Part shown: in pieces, positions 25,533 through 34,413 of the stretch
Layout: the number at the start of each line of letters is the position of its first letter
Position numbering within the stretch: position 1 is the first letter of the stretch
Assembly (NCBI RefSeq): GCF_029892445.1
Contig: NZ_JARXVJ010000001.1
Coordinates: forward strand, 4,154,001-4,218,000
Direction: 5' to 3'
Length of the DNA stretch: 64,000 nt
Source: Chryseobacterium sp. H1D6B
Lineage (GTDB): Bacteria; Bacteroidota; Bacteroidia; Flavobacteriales; Weeksellaceae
Translations under genes and position numbers: made by a program
Notes under the pieces: model-generated
Seen by the model: the letters and a program-made list of their open reading frames with translations, nothing else
The model's database searches: none
What the model was told of the DNA's origin: nothing

Positions 25533-27656
25533 ATGAATACAATCGAATTTATCCAGAAAACACTCAATATATCAGAAAAAAGCATCAATGCAACACTTCA
25601 ATTATTAGCTGAAGACTGTACTATTCCTTTTATATCTCGTTACAGAAAAGATAAAACAGGAAATTTGGATGAGGTACAGATAGAGCAGATCTCTAAAATC
25701 AATAAACAGTTTGAAGACATTCTAAAACGTAAGGAAACCATCCTAAAATCTGTTGAAGAACAAAATGCTTTAACACCGGAATTTAAACAAAGAATAGATG
25801 AAAGTTTCGATATTCAGGAACTTGAAGACTTATATTTACCCTTCAAAAAGCGTAAAAAAACAAAAGCTGACAGCGCCAAAGAAAAAGGACTGGAACCGCT
25901 AGCCAAAATCATTATGAGCCAGAAAAGCGGTGACATCCAGTTTTTAGCTTCAAAATATTTGAATGACAATGTTTCATCAGAAGAAGAAGCACTTCAGGGA
26001 GCAAGAGATATTATGGCTGAATGGATTAATGAAAACATGTACGTCCGTAAAAATCTCCGCCGTTTATTCCAGCGTAAAGCAATCATTACTTCTAAAGTGG
26101 TCAAAGCTAAAAAAGACGAGGAAGGCGCTCAAAAATTCTCTCAATATTTTGAATGGGAGGAAAGCTTGAGCAGAACACCCTCTCACAGATTATTAGCCAT
26201 GTTAAGGGCAGAAACAGAAGGTTTTGTGAAAGTGCACATAGGCATTGACAAAGAAGAGGCCGTTCAATTTATAGAAGATTCAGTTATAAAATCTAATAAT
26301 GAGAGTGCTGAACAAATCTCTTTAGCCATCAAAGACAGCTACAAAAGACTATTAGAACCCGCCATATCTAATGAAACCCTTCAGGAAGCAAAGGAAAAAG
26401 CAGATAAAAAAGCAATTGAAATATTCTCTGATAATTTAAGCCAGTTATTATTAGCGCCGCCTTTGGGAGAAAAACGAATTTTAGCGATCGATCCGGGATA
26501 TAAAAGCGGCTGTAAGATAGTCTGTATCGATGAAAAAGGAGATTTGCTTCATAATGAAACCATCTATCCCCACGCTCCCCAAAATGAATCCGGAATGGCC
26601 ATGAAAAAGATCCGTTCTATGGTGAATGCTTACCATATTGAAGCCATCTCTATCGGAAACGGTACAGCGAGCCGTGAAACAGAATTTTTCATTAAAAAAA
26701 TTGCTTTTGATAAGCCTTTACAGGTTTTCGTGGTTTCAGAAGCCGGAGCTTCGGTATATTCAGCGAGTAAAATTGCGAGAGATGAATTTCCAAGCTATGA
26801 TGTTACGGTCCGCGGAGCTGTTTCCATTGGAAGAAGATTAGCTGATCCCTTAGCCGAGCTGGTTAAAATTGATGCTAAATCTATCGGCGTCGGACAATAC
26901 CAGCATGATGTAGATCAGACCCAGCTAAAAAACAAACTGGATTCTACAGTAATGAAATGTGTAAACTCTGTAGGAATCAATCTCAATACTGCCAGTAAAT
27001 CTTTATTAAGCTATGTTTCCGGAATCGGTGAAAAAATGGCCGAAAATATTGTGAACTACCGTGCAGAAAATGGGGCTTTTGAAGACAGAAAGCAGCTAAA
27101 AAAAGTACCAAGATTAGGGGAGAAAGCATTTCAGCAGGCCGCGGCGTTCATCAGAATAACCCATGGGAAAAATCCTTTAGATAATTCTGCAGTTCATCCC
27201 GAAGCCTACGGAATTGTAGAAAAAATGGCTAAAGATTTAGGAATTAAAACCAATGAACTGGTTGCTAATAAAGAAAAAACAGCGCTGATCCAGCCGGAAA
27301 AATACATTACGGATGAAATTGGAATTTTAGGAATAAAAGATATCATCAAAGAGCTTGAAAAACCAGGACTAGATCCTAGAAAGGCCGCAAAAGTATTTGA
27401 ATTTGACCCAAGCGTAAAAAAGATAACTGATTTAAAAATCGGAATGATCTTGCCTGGAATCGTCAATAATATCACCGCTTTCGGGTGTTTTGTAGATCTG
27501 GGAATCAAAGAAAGCGGACTGGTTCATATTTCTCAATTGAAAGAAGGTTTTGTTTCTGATGTGAATGAAGTAGTGAAATTACACCAGCACGTTCAGGTGA
27601 AGGTAACAGAAGTAGATGAGGCCAGAAAGAGAATTCAGTTGAGTATGATCCTGTAA
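25533..27656 (+). CDS. tex: RNA-binding transcription accessory protein Tex
   Basis: This 707-residue protein follows the Tex architecture. The N-terminal helical domain includes CTIPFISRYRKDKTGNLDE. A YqgF-like RNase H fold (LAIDPGYKSGCKIV) lies around 315-450. HhH motifs follow (NLNTASKSLLSYVSGIGEKM), and a C-terminal S1 domain (GMILPGIVNNITAFGCFVDL) ends the protein. Tex binds nucleic acid and affects transcription and stress tolerance in the cytoplasm. It is a single gene just downstream of the GIY-YIG element. Confidence 0.96.
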   Translation: MNTIEFIQKTLNISEKSINATLQLLAEDCTIPFISRYRKDKTGNLDEVQIEQISKINKQFEDILKRKETILKSVEEQNALTPEFKQRIDESFDIQELEDLYLPFKKRKKTKADSAKEKGLEPLAKIIMSQKSGDIQFLASKYLNDNVSSEEEALQGARDIMAEWINENMYVRKNLRRLFQRKAIITSKVVKAKKDEEGAQKFSQYFEWEESLSRTPSHRLLAMLRAETEGFVKVHIGIDKEEAVQFIEDSVIKSNNESAEQISLAIKDSYKRLLEPAISNETLQEAKEKADKKAIEIFSDNLSQLLLAPPLGEKRILAIDPGYKSGCKIVCIDEKGDLLHNETIYPHAPQNESGMAMKKIRSMVNAYHIEAISIGNGTASRETEFFIKKIAFDKPLQVFVVSEAGASVYSASKIARDEFPSYDVTVRGAVSIGRRLADPLAELVKIDAKSIGVGQYQHDVDQTQLKNKLDSTVMKCVNSVGINLNTASKSLLSYVSGIGEKMAENIVNYRAENGAFEDRKQLKKVPRLGEKAFQQAAAFIRITHGKNPLDNSAVHPEAYGIVEKMAKDLGIKTNELVANKEKTALIQPEKYITDEIGILGIKDIIKELEKPGLDPRKAAKVFEFDPSVKKITDLKIGMILPGIVNNITAFGCFVDLGIKESGLVHISQLKEGFVSDVNEVVKLHQHVQVKVTEVDEARKRIQLSMIL

Positions 27657-27671
27657 AAACTAAACCAAAAT

Positions 27672-27707
27672 AAAAAGTGCAGCTTAATTTATAAACTGCA
27701 CTTTTTA
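27672..27707. terminator. Bidirectional terminator between tex and the M28 peptidase
   Basis: Stem AAAAAGTGCAG / CTGCACTTTTT with an AT-rich loop, between convergent genes. Confidence 0.85.
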
Positions 27708-27709
27708 TT

Positions 27710-29281
27710 TTATTTAAAATCTTTAGAATTTCTTGTAGGTTCTTTAGCTTCCGGCCATTTTACCGTTTCACCTTTATCATTTTGAGGCATTGCTCTCTTT
27801 TCTCTGCTGGCGAATTCAGGATCTTCTGATGCCATATAAGCTAATGAAGCTGTTAAGATCACGTTATTCTTCACTTCATCAAAAACGATCTTATCATACG
27901 TGTCTTTTGTAGTATGCCATGTATATCCAAAATATCCCCAGTTAAGCGAGCTTAAAGAAAATCCGGGTACACCAGCTGCTACAAACGAAGCATGATCTGA
28001 TCCTCCGCCACCCGGCATTCCTGGAAAATCGGTTTTGATCTGGTCTCTTACATTTTTCGGAACGCCGTTCAGCCATTTCCCTATATAATCATAAGAATCT
28101 GCAAAACCCTGTCCGCTGATATTAATAACACGGCCTGTACCATTATCCTGGTTAAAAACAGCCTGTACACCTTTCATAATCTCTGGATTGTCTGCTACAA
28201 AACCTCGGGATCCGTTCAATCCCTGTTCTTCACTTCCCCAAAGACCTACAATAATGGTTCTTTTGTTGTTGGGATAATATTTTTTCAATATCCTCATCGT
28301 TTCAAGCATTGTAAGAACGCCTGTTCCGTTATCTGTCGCCCCTTGAGCTCCATCCCAGGAATCTAAGTGTGCGGAAAGAATCACATATTCATTTGGTTTT
28401 TCTTTTCCTTTGATCATTCCGATGGTATTGAAGGTCTTAGCATCTGGAAGTATTTTTGACTGGGCTTCAATCTTAATTTTCGGTTTTTGACCTTTTTCAG
28501 CCATTCTGAAAAGCATTCCATAATCTTCTACATCGATATCAATCATTGGGATCTTACTGGTTTTAGCTCCAAAAATCCTGTTTGCTCCCATAATTCCTGT
28601 CCAGTTTGAAATGGCAATTCCCGTGGCACCAGCTTTTTCCAAAGCTTCCGGCAGCGTATTGTTGTCATAGCCGATACTCTTTACATAATCTCTAAAGTCT
28701 TTTGCAGCCTGTTCTTTTTCAGCTTTCAGTTTTTCATAAAGCTCAGGTGTTGCAAATTCTTTAATCTGTTCATCTGAACGTCCGATTTTCTGATACTGCG
28801 CCATAAGCACAATTTTACCTTTTACAGCAGGCAGCCATTGATCAAATTCAGCTTTAGAAGAAACTTTAGGAAGTATGACTACTTCAGCTTCTACAGCTTT
28901 TTTAGTTGAAGGGCTCCATGCAAGTTGTGTTGCAGATAATGATTTAATACGGGGATAAATCATATCGACATGAGTAATTCCCCTCTGCCAGCCTTTCCAT
29001 GTTCCAAACTGCTGAAGATCGGCTTCTACTCCCCAGGAACGCAGTTTTGCGGCTGTCCATTCATTTGAAGCAAGCATTTCAGGAGTTCCTACTAAACGCG
29101 GACCTATTCCGTCTAGAAGTTCATAGGCCATGTCTTCAAGCTGGGAATGGCTATTGACTTCATTCACAAAATTTGCGACAACAGGATTGAGTTTCTCTTG
29201 TGAGCCCGGTTGTCCCTGAGCCCATGAAAACTGTACCGCCAATACTACTGCAGGCGCCACAAAAAAGCGATTTATCTTCAT
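27710..29281 (-). CDS. Exported M28-family metallopeptidase (carboxypeptidase Q-like)
   Basis: The ATG at 29281 gives 523 residues starting with a signal peptide (MKINRFFVAPAVVLAVQFSWAQ); the frame is open six codons further up. An inserted PA-like domain lies at about 130-270. The zinc-binding catalytic part has HLDSWDGAQGATDNGTG, GSEEQGLNGS and GGGSDHASF, the co-catalytic di-zinc residues of M28 aminopeptidases and glutamate carboxypeptidases. It is probably periplasmic and releases amino acids from peptides. Confidence 0.9.
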   Translation of the reverse strand: MKINRFFVAPAVVLAVQFSWAQGQPGSQEKLNPVVANFVNEVNSHSQLEDMAYELLDGIGPRLVGTPEMLASNEWTAAKLRSWGVEADLQQFGTWKGWQRGITHVDMIYPRIKSLSATQLAWSPSTKKAVEAEVVILPKVSSKAEFDQWLPAVKGKIVLMAQYQKIGRSDEQIKEFATPELYEKLKAEKEQAAKDFRDYVKSIGYDNNTLPEALEKAGATGIAISNWTGIMGANRIFGAKTSKIPMIDIDVEDYGMLFRMAEKGQKPKIKIEAQSKILPDAKTFNTIGMIKGKEKPNEYVILSAHLDSWDGAQGATDNGTGVLTMLETMRILKKYYPNNKRTIIVGLWGSEEQGLNGSRGFVADNPEIMKGVQAVFNQDNGTGRVINISGQGFADSYDYIGKWLNGVPKNVRDQIKTDFPGMPGGGGSDHASFVAAGVPGFSLSSLNWGYFGYTWHTTKDTYDKIVFDEVKNNVILTASLAYMASEDPEFASREKRAMPQNDKGETVKWPEAKEPTRNSKDFK

Positions 29282-29468
29282 AATTTCATTGATTGGCATA
29301 AAGATAAAGGAATTCGGGAGAAATGAAGAGAATGAAAAGGAAAAACAGGTGATTTTTATTGCGCTAGCTCATTTTAAATTTTGAACCATCAAGATTCAAT
29401 AAACAGTTAAGATCCTGAAGATAATTGATAAAATATTACTAGCAGAAAGCAACAAATCATTAATAAAA

Positions 29469-29493
29469 AACCCGGCTTCAATGAAGCCGGGTT
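29469..29493 (-). terminator. Terminator of the histone-like gene
   Basis: Perfect hairpin AACCCGGCTTCA / TGAAGCCGGGTT with a T6 tract on the minus strand, 19 bp after the stop codon. Confidence 0.85.
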
Positions 29494-29511
29494 AGATCGA
29501 TTTTAGGTCGA

Positions 29512-29688
29512 TTATTTTTTTGATTCCTCAACAGAAACTTTTCTGAAGTCTTTGAACAATTTGCTTAGTTCTAAAGCTGATTTACGAGCTCTAGTTCCAG
29601 CAGCCTTGTTTCCTTTTTCTGCTTGTTGGTTAGCTTCTGCAGTAAATGCTTCAAATTCCGCGTTGATTTTTTCAATTAATTCTTTCAT
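29512..29688 (-). CDS. Small histone H1-like protein, 58 aa
   Basis: The gene encodes MKELIEKINAEFEAFTAEAN at the N-terminus, then a Lys/Arg/Ala-rich stretch (KGNKAAGTRARKSALELSK) and a basic tail. This matches the short histone H1-like proteins found in most Bacteroidota. They probably bind DNA nonspecifically and shape the nucleoid. A TATATTTG -7 element lies at 29716-29709 on the minus strand, and a strong terminator follows. Confidence 0.8.
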   Translation of the reverse strand: MKELIEKINAEFEAFTAEANQQAEKGNKAAGTRARKSALELSKLFKDFRKVSVEESKK

Positions 29689-30009
29689 TATTTTTAAAAT
29701 TTAGGCTGCAAATATAGGTTTTATGGTGATTCCAGCCTAGCTGAGGCGAAAAAACTTTGCAATTATTTGTTAAAAAATCAATATTTAGCTGCAATTCATC
29801 CTGTTTTACTAGTATTCACCTCCATTTTTGAGTAAACGAGTGTTAGAATTTAACAATTATTTAAAATAGATGCGGGAACAGCAAATTGAAGAACTTTTAT
29901 AGGAGCCAGATCTTTCCTTCAGATTCAAATTATTTCAAATTAAATGAAAAATTGATTTAAATTTATATATTTGCAGCTAAATAATACTTGACAACTCAAA
30001 TATATATCA
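29689..30009. promoter_or_regulatory. Divergent promoter region of the histone-like and marR genes
   Basis: No gene is seen in these 321 bp. Minus-strand TATATTTG at 29709-29716 serves the histone-like gene and plus-strand TATATTTG at 29966-29973 serves marR. The middle is AT-rich without clear repeats. Confidence 0.55.
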
Positions 30010-30435
30010 ATGATAAATGATGAATTATTATTCTTAATGAATATTGCTAAAGTACAGGCGGTCATTTCAAGGAAATTCAATTCTCTCAGTACTCATGGTC
30101 TGGGATTTAATGATTTTGTGATCTTATATATGCTAAACAATGCCGCAGAACAGCGGATAAGAAGAATAGATCTGGCCGAAAAAATAGGACTGACCGCTTC
30201 AGGAGTAACCCGATTATTAAGTCCATTGGAAAAAATAGGACTGGTTGCCAGAGAAACCAATGAAAGGGATGCAAGAGTAAGCTATGTTGTAATTACAGAC
30301 AGCGGCAAGAAAATATTTGAAGAAGCAAAAGGAACTGCAGAGCTCATTGCTAAAGAAATATTAGCATTCAAGAAAAACAAATCCCTTCGGCCTTTCAGTG
30401 AATTCTTAGAAGGACTCGGGGGAAATATAGAATAA
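30010..30435 (+). CDS. MarR-family transcriptional regulator
   Basis: This 141-residue protein has a winged helix: RRIDLAEKIGLTASGVTRLLSPLEKIGLV is the recognition region, followed by RETNERDARVSYVVITDSG as the wing. MarR dimers usually repress neighbouring genes and respond to small molecules. It heads an apparent operon with the 30461 gene (25 bp gap) and the 30822 hydrolase (16 bp gap), so self-regulation of the operon is likely. Confidence 0.9.
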   Translation: MINDELLFLMNIAKVQAVISRKFNSLSTHGLGFNDFVILYMLNNAAEQRIRRIDLAEKIGLTASGVTRLLSPLEKIGLVARETNERDARVSYVVITDSGKKIFEEAKGTAELIAKEILAFKKNKSLRPFSEFLEGLGGNIE

Positions 30436-30460
30436 ACTGTATACATTTTAAAAATATTTG

Positions 30461-30805
30461 ATGAAAAATTCAATTAAACAACAACTTAGAGAAAAAGCTA
30501 AAAGCCATACCATCACAATGGGAGTTCTTGCTGTTAAAAATACAACGAGCGGAAAATTATTTATTCAAGGTTCTGTGAATCTGGAAGCTCTGGCCAATAA
30601 AATTAAATTTTCACTAAAAAGCGGTCAATTCTCAAATATTCAGTTACAAAATGACTGGAACAACTGGAAGGAAGAGAGTTTTATATTCGAATTCATAACT
30701 GTAATAGAGCTTCAGGAAAATTCTTATATCAACTATCGTCAAGAAGTCTCGAAAGCAGAAAAGACCGCCATAGAAGAATATGGAGCTCGTACTGAATTAT
30801 ACTAA
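30461..30805 (+). CDS. Degenerate GIY-YIG-like protein
   Basis: The start is ATG 30461; the frame also includes a TTG at 30458. The 114-residue protein contains TMGVLAVKNTTSGKLFIQGS followed by NLEALANKIKFSLKSGQF and LQNDWNNW. This matches small Bacteroidota proteins annotated as GIY-YIG family. The GIY and YIG strands are barely recognisable and catalytic residues are not evident, so nuclease activity is doubtful. It sits between marR and an alpha/beta hydrolase in one operon. Confidence 0.6.
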   Translation: MKNSIKQQLREKAKSHTITMGVLAVKNTTSGKLFIQGSVNLEALANKIKFSLKSGQFSNIQLQNDWNNWKEESFIFEFITVIELQENSYINYRQEVSKAEKTAIEEYGARTELY

Positions 30806-30821
30806 ACACCAAGGATAAAAA

Positions 30822-31712
30822 ATGAAGAAGACCGTCAAAATCAATAATATTGATCTATGCTACGAGATCATTGGAGAAAATACCTGTAAAAATATTGTTC
30901 TGATTGCAGGATTAGGAAGCCAGATGATCCGCTGGGACAATACTTTCTGCCAGCTGTTGGCGGATAAAGGTTTTCGGGTGATCCGCTTTGACAATAGAGA
31001 TTCGGGATGTTCTATTTTTAATGAAAGAAAAAATTTTCATTTAAATCATCCTATTGAAGAGGTACTTAAAGATATAAGAAGAGAAAATATCCCCTACTCG
31101 CTGCAGGATATGGCAGAAGACGTGATCGGACTTCTTGATTCTTTAAAGATTGAAAAAACTCATATTGCGGGACGTTCTATGGGCGGAGTTATCGCACAGT
31201 TACTCTCTTCCTTTTATCCTGAAAGAGTACAGACGATGAGCATAATAATGTCTACTTCCCTGAATCCTTCTTTGCCCCCGGCAGATCCTGAGGTCATGGC
31301 TATGATGACAAAACCACGAACAGATCCTTCTGTGTGCAAAGAAAATTATTTTAAAGAAAGTCTTGCCTTTGCTGAAAAAATTACAGGAAATAATTACAGA
31401 CTGGATGAAGAGCAGGAAATAAAAATGATTGATGAAGAGCTCAGCCGGTCCCAATCGAAAGGCGGTATTTTCAGACAGCTTCTGGCAATGGGTTTTTATG
31501 AATACAATGAAGAAATATTAAATAAAATAACGGCTCCTGTGTTAGTTATCCACGGGACAGAAGATCCTATTTTTCATCCAGACTGTGCCCAAGATATCAC
31601 CCGCTCAATCCCAAACTCTGAACTTTTGCTTATTGAGGGAATGGGGCATTCCATACCATCAGAATTATATGCTGTGATTACTGATGCTGTTATGAATAAT
31701 TGCAATAAATAG
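30822..31712 (+). CDS. Alpha/beta hydrolase
   Basis: The 296-residue protein is soluble and lacks a signal peptide. The nucleophile is Ser119 in GRSMGG; the oxyanion region is VLIAGLGSQMIRWDN. Probable acid and base are Asp in HGTEDPIF and His in EGMGHSIP. It resembles the lactonase/esterase group of the fold. As third gene of the marR operon it may detoxify the compound sensed by the regulator. Confidence 0.88.
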   Translation: MKKTVKINNIDLCYEIIGENTCKNIVLIAGLGSQMIRWDNTFCQLLADKGFRVIRFDNRDSGCSIFNERKNFHLNHPIEEVLKDIRRENIPYSLQDMAEDVIGLLDSLKIEKTHIAGRSMGGVIAQLLSSFYPERVQTMSIIMSTSLNPSLPPADPEVMAMMTKPRTDPSVCKENYFKESLAFAEKITGNNYRLDEEQEIKMIDEELSRSQSKGGIFRQLLAMGFYEYNEEILNKITAPVLVIHGTEDPIFHPDCAQDITRSIPNSELLLIEGMGHSIPSELYAVITDAVMNNCNK

Positions 31713-31778
31713 GATAATCCAGAGTATAGACCAAACACTTATCAGACAAAATACTTCATCATGTCCGGAGTAATTATT

Positions 31779-33203
31779 TTAGAACTCCTGAATCCATTTT
31801 TTAAGATCAATTTCAGGAGAAAGTTCTAATTTTTTCTTCAATCTGTATTTTTTTGTCTCTACAGCACGCACCGATATATTTTCATATTGTGAGATTTCTT
31901 TGCTGGAAAGATCAAATTTTAAATAGGCACAGAATTTCATATCATGATCTGAAAGATTAGGATGCTGAGACAATAAATGTTCACAAAACTCAGCATATAC
32001 TTCCTTGAAACGGGTAAGAAAAAAAGGATCGTTGGTTCTGGCTAATTGAGAAACCTCTTCAAAAGATGAGTTCACCTGTTTTTTTAATTTATCCGCTTCA
32101 GTAGACTTTTCTTCAATGAGTGCATCTTTATCTTTCTGCTTTTCCACATAAGCTTTCCGAATGAAATACATCGCTCCAAAAGAAAGGATAACAACAGCAA
32201 AAATTAAAATATAAAGTCTTTTTTTCTCGCTGTCTTGGGCCTGTTCCTTTTCTAGGGCAAGTCTTTCAACAGCGATATTTAAAGCGTCACTGCCGTCTCT
32301 TCTTATACTATCACTCAGCGCGCTGTGCTTTTCGGAATATTCGGCTGCTTTCTCTGGATTATTAAGAGATTTGTAAGAATCTGCAATGTAGCTGTACGTA
32401 TTTCTTATCTCTACAGCATTTTTGATCTTCTGATAGACAGCCAAAGCCTGTAAATAGTTTTCTAAAGCTTTTTCATTATCTCCTTGAGTCATATAAAGAT
32501 GTCCGAAGTTTAATAATACTGCCGCTTTCTGCTCAACCGGATACTTATCTACACCAGAATTTGCTTTATTTAAATAATATGCAGCAGAGTCTAAGTGTTT
32601 TTTGTCTCTTATAAACTTATTGGCAATTTTAACATAGATAAGAGGCTCCGAAGAAATCTTCAGACATTTTCTCTGCATGCTGTAAGTAGAATCTATTTTG
32701 TTCAGCTTATCAAAATTATACCATTTCCATGCATAACTAAAATACATCTGATAATTCTTTTGTTTGAGATCAGAAATTTTACGTGCATACTGCACTGCTT
32801 GATTAAAACTCTTATTAGACTGGTCATACAGGCCTAATGAAGCGTAATTCCTTCCATATTCATTATACAGTCTTGAATATAAGGCAGGGTTTTTCACTGT
32901 GTTTATTTCATTTTTAGCTTTATCCAGATAGTCGATGCTTTCTTTATATCTGCTGAGCGTACACAGTAAATTGGCTATATTAATATATGCTGTCACGGTG
33001 CCTTCTGTATTATCCTTGTTTTTAAAATGTTTAAGAGCTTCAACATTTAATTTAACAGCATCTTCTGTATCTCCCTCATTTTTGTACCGGGTAGTGAGGC
33101 TGTCTATTTCAGGCAGTGAATAGGTTTGGGAACTATATAACGATGATAACATTGCAGATAAAATACACAGTGTTTTTATAATATACTTAGAGGGAAACAT
33201 CAT
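31779..33203 (-). CDS. TPR-containing membrane regulator with C-terminal HTH
   Basis: ATG 33203 (or 33200) puts a signal peptide at the N-terminus (474 residues); the frame upstream lacks this. TPR repeats fill about 30-310 (for example NFGHLYMTQGDNEKALENYLQ). One membrane segment at about 335-355 follows, then a coiled coil, then a LuxR-like HTH (DLSSKEISQYENISVRAVETKKYRLKK). This is the typical flavobacterial one-component architecture that senses in the periplasm and binds DNA in the cytoplasm. It is divergent from the 33489 gene, with the shared promoter module between them. Confidence 0.82.
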   Translation of the reverse strand: MMFPSKYIIKTLCILSAMLSSLYSSQTYSLPEIDSLTTRYKNEGDTEDAVKLNVEALKHFKNKDNTEGTVTAYINIANLLCTLSRYKESIDYLDKAKNEINTVKNPALYSRLYNEYGRNYASLGLYDQSNKSFNQAVQYARKISDLKQKNYQMYFSYAWKWYNFDKLNKIDSTYSMQRKCLKISSEPLIYVKIANKFIRDKKHLDSAAYYLNKANSGVDKYPVEQKAAVLLNFGHLYMTQGDNEKALENYLQALAVYQKIKNAVEIRNTYSYIADSYKSLNNPEKAAEYSEKHSALSDSIRRDGSDALNIAVERLALEKEQAQDSEKKRLYILIFAVVILSFGAMYFIRKAYVEKQKDKDALIEEKSTEADKLKKQVNSSFEEVSQLARTNDPFFLTRFKEVYAEFCEHLLSQHPNLSDHDMKFCAYLKFDLSSKEISQYENISVRAVETKKYRLKKKLELSPEIDLKKWIQEF

Positions 33204-33300
33204 GGCAATTCTATTCAATAAAAGTAAAAATTTTAAAGATTGATTTCTATTAAAATTCAAAAAAAATGAAAAAATCATTGAATCTCTGTGCATTCAGTTT

Positions 33301-33434
33301 AATAAATCAACTTTCCCACCCTACTACACCTGCACTTCAACACAACCAATAACACACTGATAATGAATTATTTATTTTTGAGTAGTAGAATTGTAGTACC
33401 CTTTTTTCGGCTTACTGGTTATAAATTTGCAGTG
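33301..33434 (+). repeat. Promoter module, copy 1
   Basis: About 134 bp aligns with 35644-35777 almost without gaps. Both copies contain CTACTACA early (33321), then AGTAGTAG (33381) and TTGTAGTACCC (33391), a T run, and a TATAAATTTGCAGT block with -7 element TAAATTTG (33422-33429). The three TACTAC/GTAGTA blocks form inverted and direct repeats that could be an operator. Confidence 0.75.
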
Positions 33435-33488
33435 GGAATAGACAAAATAACTTGAAAAATAAAACTGGTAATTTCTAAACAAGACTTC

Positions 33489-33926
33489 ATGGAAAATTTA
33501 AAGAACATTCATATCGGAACCTTCATTGAGAGAAGAGTAAATGAATCCGAAATTCCTGCTTCACGTATCTGTAATTTTTTCAAGTGTGATGAAGAACAGC
33601 TTGAAAAAATGTACCAGCGTGATTCCTTAGACAGCAATACTATTTTAAAATGGAGCAAGCTTCTGGAATATGATTTTTTCAGACTGTACAGCCAGCATCT
33701 TATCTTCTATTCTCCGCAGGAGTCAATAGGCTATAACAACACTGTAAATTCTAAAAAATCAGTTCTGCCTGAGTTCAAAAAAAATATCTATACAAAGGAG
33801 ATGATCAATTTTATCCTGGAACTTATTAAAACCAACCAAAAAACCAAAACCCAAATCATCTCTGAATATAACATCCCAAAAACAACCCTTTTCAATTGGC
33901 TTAAAAAATATAAAACCATTGACTGA
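33489..33926 (+). CDS. Small HTH protein (transposase-like DNA-binding fold)
   Basis: The 145-residue protein has an N-terminal half with an XRE-like segment (ILKWSKLLEYDFFRLYSQHL). The C-terminal half, residues about 98-142, is a helix-turn-helix (TKTQIISEYNIPKTTLFNWL) like those of IS3-type orfA proteins. There is no DDE domain and no inverted repeats around it, so it is more likely a regulator than a transposase. It is transcribed from promoter module copy 1 and followed 45 bp later by a second HTH gene. Confidence 0.6.
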   Translation: MENLKNIHIGTFIERRVNESEIPASRICNFFKCDEEQLEKMYQRDSLDSNTILKWSKLLEYDFFRLYSQHLIFYSPQESIGYNNTVNSKKSVLPEFKKNIYTKEMINFILELIKTNQKTKTQIISEYNIPKTTLFNWLKKYKTID

Positions 33927-33971
33927 GTGTTTGGGACTCTATTCAAACCAAATAACAAGAATACTTACATT

Positions 33972-34325
33972 ATGAGGGAATTAAAATCACAAATACCTAA
34001 CTACAAAAGAATATTTGAGGATATCATCAAAATGAAATATCCAGGCAAAAAAGAAAAATGCAGCAATATTCTTTATAAAAAAGAACTGCTGGCTTTAGAT
34101 ATTATCAAACTAAACCAGATCATATTCGGGATACAGGATAAGGAATCCTTTATGTTCAATCAATCTCACCGTTCGTACAGCACAAAAACAATTTTTGAAA
34201 TACTTGACTACCAAAAGAAAAACAAATTGAATAATTCTGAAACTGCGGCACACTTTAAAATGAGCCGAAACACGATTGCCAAATGGAAAAAATTATCCGA
34301 AAACAATCTGTTAATTCATAAATAA
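33972..34325 (+). CDS. Second small HTH protein
   Basis: ATG 33972 gives 117 residues; the open frame starts earlier at 33927 but without a better start. The C-terminal helix-turn-helix (NNSETAAHFKMSRNTIAKWK) resembles that of the preceding gene and of transposase orfA proteins. No catalytic domain is present. It probably forms an operon with the 33489 gene. Function is unknown; regulation of the following exported proteins is possible. Confidence 0.6.
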   Translation: MRELKSQIPNYKRIFEDIIKMKYPGKKEKCSNILYKKELLALDIIKLNQIIFGIQDKESFMFNQSHRSYSTKTIFEILDYQKKNKLNNSETAAHFKMSRNTIAKWKKLSENNLLIHK

Positions 34326-34413
34326 CCCCTCATTCATAAGAGCCGGCCGGACAAGGGATACGATTCTAAAAACACATTCAAACAAAATTTTAAACATTTA
34401 AAACTTAAGCAAA

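Noticed and set aside
31735..31741. Single ACACTTA near the end of the 30822 gene
   Set aside because: No second box 21 bp away and no -7 element at 41 bp, so it does not fit the LytTR pattern.
33489..34325. Insertion sequence
   Set aside because: Only HTH domains are encoded; there is no catalytic DDE domain, no terminal inverted repeats and no target duplication.
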